A DNA stretch of 64,000 nucleotides from Candidatus Aenigmatarchaeota archaeon (GTDB taxonomy: Archaea > Aenigmatarchaeota > Aenigmatarchaeia > CG10238-14), in NCBI GenBank assembly GCA_030018415.1, contig JASEGC010000003.1:1-64000 (forward strand). Direction: 5' to 3'. How positions within the stretch are numbered: the stretch's first letter is position 1; every line of letters starts with the position of its first letter. Both the position numbers and the translations under genes were made by a program. Of this stretch, positions 60,079 to 64,000 are shown in pieces. The notes under the pieces were generated by a model, which was not told the origin of the DNA, did not search any database, and worked only from the letters and a program-made list of their open reading frames with translations.

Positions 60079-60654
60079 ATGAGCAAAGAAGATCTGTTAG
60101 TTTTGAAGAAAGAAGTTGAAACCTGTACAAGATGCGATTTGCACAAAACTAGAACTAATGTCGTTTTTGGAGAAGGCTCAGCAAACGCAAGAATAATGTT
60201 ATGTGGTGAAGCCCCAGGTTATTGGGAGGACCAGAAGGGAAGACCTTTTGTTGGTAATGCAGGTAAGTTTCTCGATGAGTTGCTTAGTATCGCTGGATTA
60301 AAAAGGGAAGAGGTTTTCATAGCAAACATCTTGAAATGTAGACCGCCTGGAAACAGAGAGCCAAGACCGGAAGAGATAGAATTATGTACTTCTTTCTTGA
60401 ATAAACAAATAAAAATCATCAAACCAAGGATAATCTGTACCCTTGGAAATTACGCGACTTCTTACATACTGGAAAAATATGGGTTTAAGTCTGACAGCAT
60501 GGGAAAAATACATGGAAAAGTTTTCAGAGTGAGCAATCTTTCCACTCAGCTTAAAATTATTCCTATGTACCATCCTGCTACCGCATTGTATAAACCCTAC
60601 ATGAAAGAAGTAATAAAACGAGACTGGAAGTTAATAAAGGAAGAACTTAAATAA
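60079..60654 (+). CDS. uracil-DNA glycosylase, family 4
   Basis: A 191-aa thermophile-type UDG that removes uracil from DNA. Cys 16, 19, 87 and 103 are the four ligands of its 4Fe-4S cluster. G-E-A-P-G-x-x-E-D-x-x-G-R-P-F-V-G is motif 1 with the uracil-binding pocket. M-Y-H-P-A-T is the C-terminal catalytic loop. A family 4 UDG suits an archaeal host. It is divergent from the radical SAM gene by 58 nt. Confidence 0.95.
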   Translation: MSKEDLLVLKKEVETCTRCDLHKTRTNVVFGEGSANARIMLCGEAPGYWEDQKGRPFVGNAGKFLDELLSIAGLKREEVFIANILKCRPPGNREPRPEEIELCTSFLNKQIKIIKPRIICTLGNYATSYILEKYGFKSDSMGKIHGKVFRVSNLSTQLKIIPMYHPATALYKPYMKEVIKRDWKLIKEELK

Positions 60655-60670
60655 ATCATTCGTTAATGTT

Positions 60671-61339
60671 TTATTTCCTCAACAATTCCAAAACTTCCCT
60701 ATTGCTCAAATCATACCATTCAACGTATGCGTCTGCAACCGCAAAATAAAATTCATCTCTAACGTTTAAACAATAAACCTCATCCGCTTCTTTTCCAACC
60801 AGATTGATCGCTCCACTATTTCCTGTTGGCACTGCTACTATTATCCTTCTTGGTTTCTGTTTTTTGACCGACCTTATCGCAACCAGCATGGTGTAACCAG
60901 AAGCAAGACCGTCATCGACTAGAATAACAATTTTTCCTTTAAGCTCAGGAAATCTCCTTTCTCTGCAAAACAATTTAACTCTCCTCTCGATTTCCTTTTT
61001 TGTTTTCTTAATTTGTTCATCGATAATTTCTTTCGTCAGAAAGGATTGTTTCATCAAATTTTGATTAAAAACAATCTCACCATCGTGACTTATTGCTCCG
61101 AAACCTGCTTCAGGGTTATCAGGAAACTGGATCTTTCTCACTACCATCAAGTCAAATTTTACCTTTAGCTTTTCAGCAATAACTTTACCGACAGGAACTC
61201 CTCCAGCTGGAATGGCAAGTACTATCGCATCCTCATTCGAATATCTCTTCAGTTTTTCTGCTAAAAGTAAACCTGCTTGTTCTCTGTTTTCAAAAATTCT
61301 TTTCTTATTTCTTAATTTAGGATCCTCTATTAATTTCAT
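60671..61339 (-). CDS. phosphoribosyltransferase domain protein
   Basis: A 222-aa type I PRTase fold protein. P-A-G-G-V-P-V-G, L-M-V-V-R-K-I (pyrophosphate loop) and V-I-L-V-D-D-G-L-A-S-G-Y-T (PRPP loop) are clear. F-G-A-I-S-H-D-G-E is a family feature. This group is found in archaea and bacteria with unknown substrate. It is convergent with the UDG gene. Confidence 0.85.
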   Translation of the reverse strand: MKLIEDPKLRNKKRIFENREQAGLLLAEKLKRYSNEDAIVLAIPAGGVPVGKVIAEKLKVKFDLMVVRKIQFPDNPEAGFGAISHDGEIVFNQNLMKQSFLTKEIIDEQIKKTKKEIERRVKLFCRERRFPELKGKIVILVDDGLASGYTMLVAIRSVKKQKPRRIIVAVPTGNSGAINLVGKEADEVYCLNVRDEFYFAVADAYVEWYDLSNREVLELLRK

Positions 61340-61496
61340 TCAATCTTATCTTCATCCTACTTCTCTAATTGTTTATACAACCTAGTACAAAAATAAATTC
61401 TTGAAAATACAAAAACGATATGCCAGAATTTAAGTGTTTTTTAGACATCTCAGTTTTAACTTAAGTATAAGAAGATATGCTTAAAAAGAAATCTTC

Positions 61497-62489
61497 ATGA
61501 AAAGATTGATAAGAATACCAGAAGATGCGGAACTTCCTTTGATAGGACTCGTACAACTTGGAGTAGTGGATAGGGGTACTAATCTTTTACAATTGAGACC
61601 AATTACAACATGCAACCTAAACTGTGTTTTTTGCAGCACCGATTCTGGAAAATTTTCGAAATGTCGCGTTTCCGATTACATGATAGACTTAGATTATTTC
61701 CTTGATGGATTAAAAGAAATAATAAAGTTTAAAGGAAAAGGAATTCATGCACACATCGATACTGTAGGAGAACCTCTGACTTATCCAATGTTCATAGATT
61801 TAATTTCTAGATTGAGTGAAATTGAAGAATTTGAAACTGTAGCTTTTGAAACTAATGGGACCTTGCTCACAGAAGAAATAATAGATGAATTGAACGAGGT
61901 TGGTTTGACAAGAATAAACCTTTCTGTTCATTCATTAGACGATGAATTAGCCAAGAAACTGACAAGTTTTAAAGACTACAATGTTTCAAGGATAATTGAG
62001 TTGATTGGATACGTAACTAATACTCCAATCGAGCTAACGTTAACACCAGTTTGGATTCCCGGGATGAACGATGAGGAGATATGTAAGATAATAGAGTTTG
62101 CTAAATCTACGATCAAGAACAAGAGGTTCCCCATTCTGGGCATACAAAAGTATGAGGCTCATAAGTTCGGGAGAAAACCAAAGGGCATAAAGCCAATCTC
62201 TTGGTGGAAATTTTACAGAAAACTGGAAGGATGGGAAAAACAGTTTAAGATAAAGCTTAGACTTTCTCCAAAAGATTTCGAAGTTGAGAAAAGAAGAGGC
62301 TTGCCGAGAATTTTTGAGAGAGGGGAAAAAGTGAAAGTAGAAATAAAAGCATCTGGTTGGCTCAAGAATGAGATGATCGGAATAGCAAAAGATCGTTGCA
62401 TGACTGTGGTAAATTGTAATGCCAATCCAGGAGAAATCTTAAAGGTTAAGATTCTAGAAAATAAACATAACCTTTACATAGCTAGGTAA
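61497..62489 (+). CDS. radical SAM protein with C-terminal TRAM-like domain
   Basis: A 330-aa protein. C39-N-L-N-C43-V-F-C46 is the cluster motif. The barrel continues with D-T-V-G-E-P and F-E-T-N-G-T. The last 55 residues (about G-E-K-V-K-V-E-I, K-D-R-C-M-T-V-V-N-C-N, G-E-I-L-K-V-K-I-L) fit a TRAM-like RNA-binding beta barrel, so it may act on tRNA or other RNA. The exact modification is not known. Similar proteins are found across archaea. Confidence 0.8.
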   Translation: MKRLIRIPEDAELPLIGLVQLGVVDRGTNLLQLRPITTCNLNCVFCSTDSGKFSKCRVSDYMIDLDYFLDGLKEIIKFKGKGIHAHIDTVGEPLTYPMFIDLISRLSEIEEFETVAFETNGTLLTEEIIDELNEVGLTRINLSVHSLDDELAKKLTSFKDYNVSRIIELIGYVTNTPIELTLTPVWIPGMNDEEICKIIEFAKSTIKNKRFPILGIQKYEAHKFGRKPKGIKPISWWKFYRKLEGWEKQFKIKLRLSPKDFEVEKRRGLPRIFERGEKVKVEIKASGWLKNEMIGIAKDRCMTVVNCNANPGEILKVKILENKHNLYIAR

Positions 62490-62625
62490 TTTTCCGAGTT
62501 GAAGAATCTTTGATTTATCGTCTATCGAAAGCTTTTTAAACTCACATGGTCTTTATAGTATAATTTTTGGATGCTTGTAAACAAGGTGAGAACTATCGAA
62601 CGCATGAGTTCATGGGTGGAGAGTA

Positions 62626-63561
62626 ATGTTGCTAGTAGACATTGTTCTATTCATTTTTGGACTCCTGATGATAATTTTCGGGAGCAAAATAATAGTCAAA
62701 TCTGGGAACGATATAGCCTCTAAACTCATGCTTTGTAGAGTTGCTATCGGTGCCATTTTTTTCACCCTCATAACCGCGATGCCAGAAACTTTCACGACTA
62801 TCTATGCCACTTATCATAGTTCTGCAAGGATTGGTTTTGCTAACCTAGTCGGGTCAAACATTCATAACATACCGTTAGCTGTTGGTATATCTGCCTTCTT
62901 GACTTCATTAACGTATGAGCGTTTCGCAAACAGGATATGTTTGATCATGATTGTATCGGTCCTGTTTACATCCTTACTGTTGATCGACGATCAAATGAAC
63001 TCTGTAAAGGGTGTAATATTACTCGTTTGCTATGGTCTGTATGTTTTTTATGTTATTAAAAAAGATTGGAATAATAACCATGATGAAATCACCAAAACAT
63101 CAAAGAGTCTGAAGGTAATAATTTCAACCTTTATTATTGGCGGAATCGTACTCCTTTTTGGTTCTTATTTGGTTGTCGATTCCAGTCTAAATTTGGCTCA
63201 GAATTTGGGGATATCTAGTTTTTATGTTGGCATTACAATCATGGCCTTTGGTTCGATTATACCTGAAGTTGCCGTTTCACTCGCGGCAGCACTGAAAGGA
63301 GATGGGTCGATATCTATCAGCAACGTACTCGGTGACAACGTGTTTACGGTATTCGTAATTTTAGGTTTAACTGGAATATTGAGACCTTTCTTCATAACTC
63401 CAAGAGAATTTTGGTTGTCGGTGCTGCCGATGTTCCTCATAACCTTTCTAATATTTCTTATTACATCAAAAAAGAGTCAAAAAATAACGAGGGTAGATGG
63501 AATAATTTTACTGGCATTTTACATAATCATACTGATAATCCAAACTGTTTATCTGGCTTAA
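62626..63561 (+). CDS. CaCA-family cation/Ca2+ exchanger
   Basis: A 311-aa membrane protein with two repeated halves of about five helices. The first alpha repeat, A-M-P-E-T-F-T-T, then G-F-A-N-L-V-G-S-N-I-H-N, and the second, S-I-I-P-E-V-A-V-S, then I-S-N-V-L-G-D-N-V, are the ion-binding motifs of Na+/Ca2+ exchangers (MaX1-like). In the second repeat G-D-N replaces the G-S-N. It takes in or expels Ca2+ against Na+ or H+. ATG 62626 has GGTGGAGAG before it. Confidence 0.9.
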   Translation: MLLVDIVLFIFGLLMIIFGSKIIVKSGNDIASKLMLCRVAIGAIFFTLITAMPETFTTIYATYHSSARIGFANLVGSNIHNIPLAVGISAFLTSLTYERFANRICLIMIVSVLFTSLLLIDDQMNSVKGVILLVCYGLYVFYVIKKDWNNNHDEITKTSKSLKVIISTFIIGGIVLLFGSYLVVDSSLNLAQNLGISSFYVGITIMAFGSIIPEVAVSLAAALKGDGSISISNVLGDNVFTVFVILGLTGILRPFFITPREFWLSVLPMFLITFLIFLITSKKSQKITRVDGIILLAFYIIILIIQTVYLA

Positions 63562-63624
63562 AATATATTTGAGACTTTTTTTGCAAGTCACTATATACCA
63601 AAAAGAGATTTTATAGGTTTCAAG

Positions 63625-63710
63625 TGCAGGGGGTGAGATTTGAACTCACGAACCCACTAAGGGATAGGAGCCTCAGTCCTACGCCTTTGACCTGACTTGG
63701 CAACCCCTGC
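63625..63710 (-). tRNA. tRNA-Leu(GAG)
   Basis: Minus strand: acceptor GCAGGGG pairs with CCCCTGC, discriminator A73. Anticodon arm TAGGA-CTGAGGC-TCCTA carries GAG. A long variable arm (CCC-TTAGT-GGG) and T-arm GTGAG-TTCAAAT-CTCAC are as expected for class II tRNA-Leu. CCA is not encoded. TATA-like TAAATAAATTA lies about 21-31 nt upstream. Confidence 0.95.
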
Positions 63711-64000
63711 TCGTTAATAATCTTATACTTAATTTATTTAATGTTTTTAACTGACAGAGAAGACTATCTTAGCAACAACTTTCTGAGCATCCCAGGCTTG
63801 AGGAGTAAAGCCATGATAATCACTACAAAAACTGGCGATAGAAAATATATCGATATGAACAACAGTGAACAATCCCCAGAAAAAGGTAGAACTATAAAGA
63901 TATTTTCTATGTTCGGGAATAAAGTTGTGTAGAACCAATGAAGCGTGTAATCAGGACTTGTCCCCACCAGGGATTCCATGTTGGTTAACAACATCTTTCC
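63711..64000. other. right-edge region, no gene firmly identified
   Basis: On the minus strand, a 76-aa frame (63764-63994) has two hydrophobic stretches, F-P-N-I-E-N-I-F-I-V-L-P-F and L-F-I-S-I-Y-F-L-S-P-V-F-V-V-I-I-M, and could be a membrane protein or the end of one entering from the right. On the plus strand a 63-aa polar frame (63741-63932) overlaps it. Neither is recognised. Confidence 0.2.

Overview
The window is from an AT-rich archaeal chromosome. Evidence: an archaeal-type sn-glycerol-1-phosphate dehydrogenase, a geranylgeranyl reductase family protein and a CDP-alcohol phosphatidyltransferase (ether lipids); the end of an archaeal spc operon (uL30, uL15, SecY, DUF106/YidC-like, eL34, eL14); Cbf5; archaeal LSm, family 4 UDG and CofE-like proteins; TATA boxes about 25 nt before leaderless starts; and a protein intein. 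Many small, lineage-specific and decayed genes suggest a poorly sampled lineage. A DPANN-like or deep euryarchaeal origin is possible, but I cannot assign a phylum.

Layout. 1-5.4 kb: end of an IS200-like transposase, two divergent prenyltransferase-like genes, a nucleotidyltransferase, an aspartyl-protease-like module between repeats, and egsA. 5.5-11.3 kb: ribosomal protein/Sec operon with a self-regulated HTH insertion between uL30 and uL15, then Cbf5 fused to a Cas2/PaaX-like domain within a set of 16-bp palindromes. 11.3-15.1 kb: a broken PEP synthase gene and the reductase. 15.2-21.2 kb: an uncharacterised lineage-specific cluster (two paralogous 180-190-aa proteins, small membrane proteins, a 562-aa protein, a xylose-isomerase-like TIM barrel, a cytidylyltransferase). 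21.2-49.2 kb: a purine supercluster (purB, purC, purA, purE, a PRTase, purQ, purL, doubled purS, formyl-THF cyclo-ligase, purH, purN, folD, glyA, purD, purF and a PRTase-HTH regulator). It is interrupted by a lysine 2,3-aminomutase/ATP-grasp/PP-loop trio, a carbamate kinase, transporters, a VapBC remnant and an integrase remnant. 49.3-64 kb: lipid headgroup transferase, MBL hydrolase, ileS, a decayed zone around a tRNA-His gene with an odd D-arm insertion, DUF488, a radical SAM enzyme with an intein, UDG, a PRTase, a TRAM radical SAM protein, a cation exchanger and tRNA-Leu.

How the genes work together. The purine genes cover PRPP to IMP and AMP, except that AIR synthetase (PurM) is not seen. 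FolD, GlyA and formyl-THF cyclo-ligase supply one-carbon units for PurN and PurH, and the HTH-PRTase protein just upstream of purF is the likely regulator. The lipid genes (egsA, nucleotidyltransferase, reductase, CDP-alcohol transferase, prenyltransferase-like pair) are scattered. Several genes carry frameshifts or deletions (ppsA, an RBBP9-like hydrolase, yggS, two HTH genes, VapC). Some could be assembly indels and should be checked against reads before being called pseudogenes.
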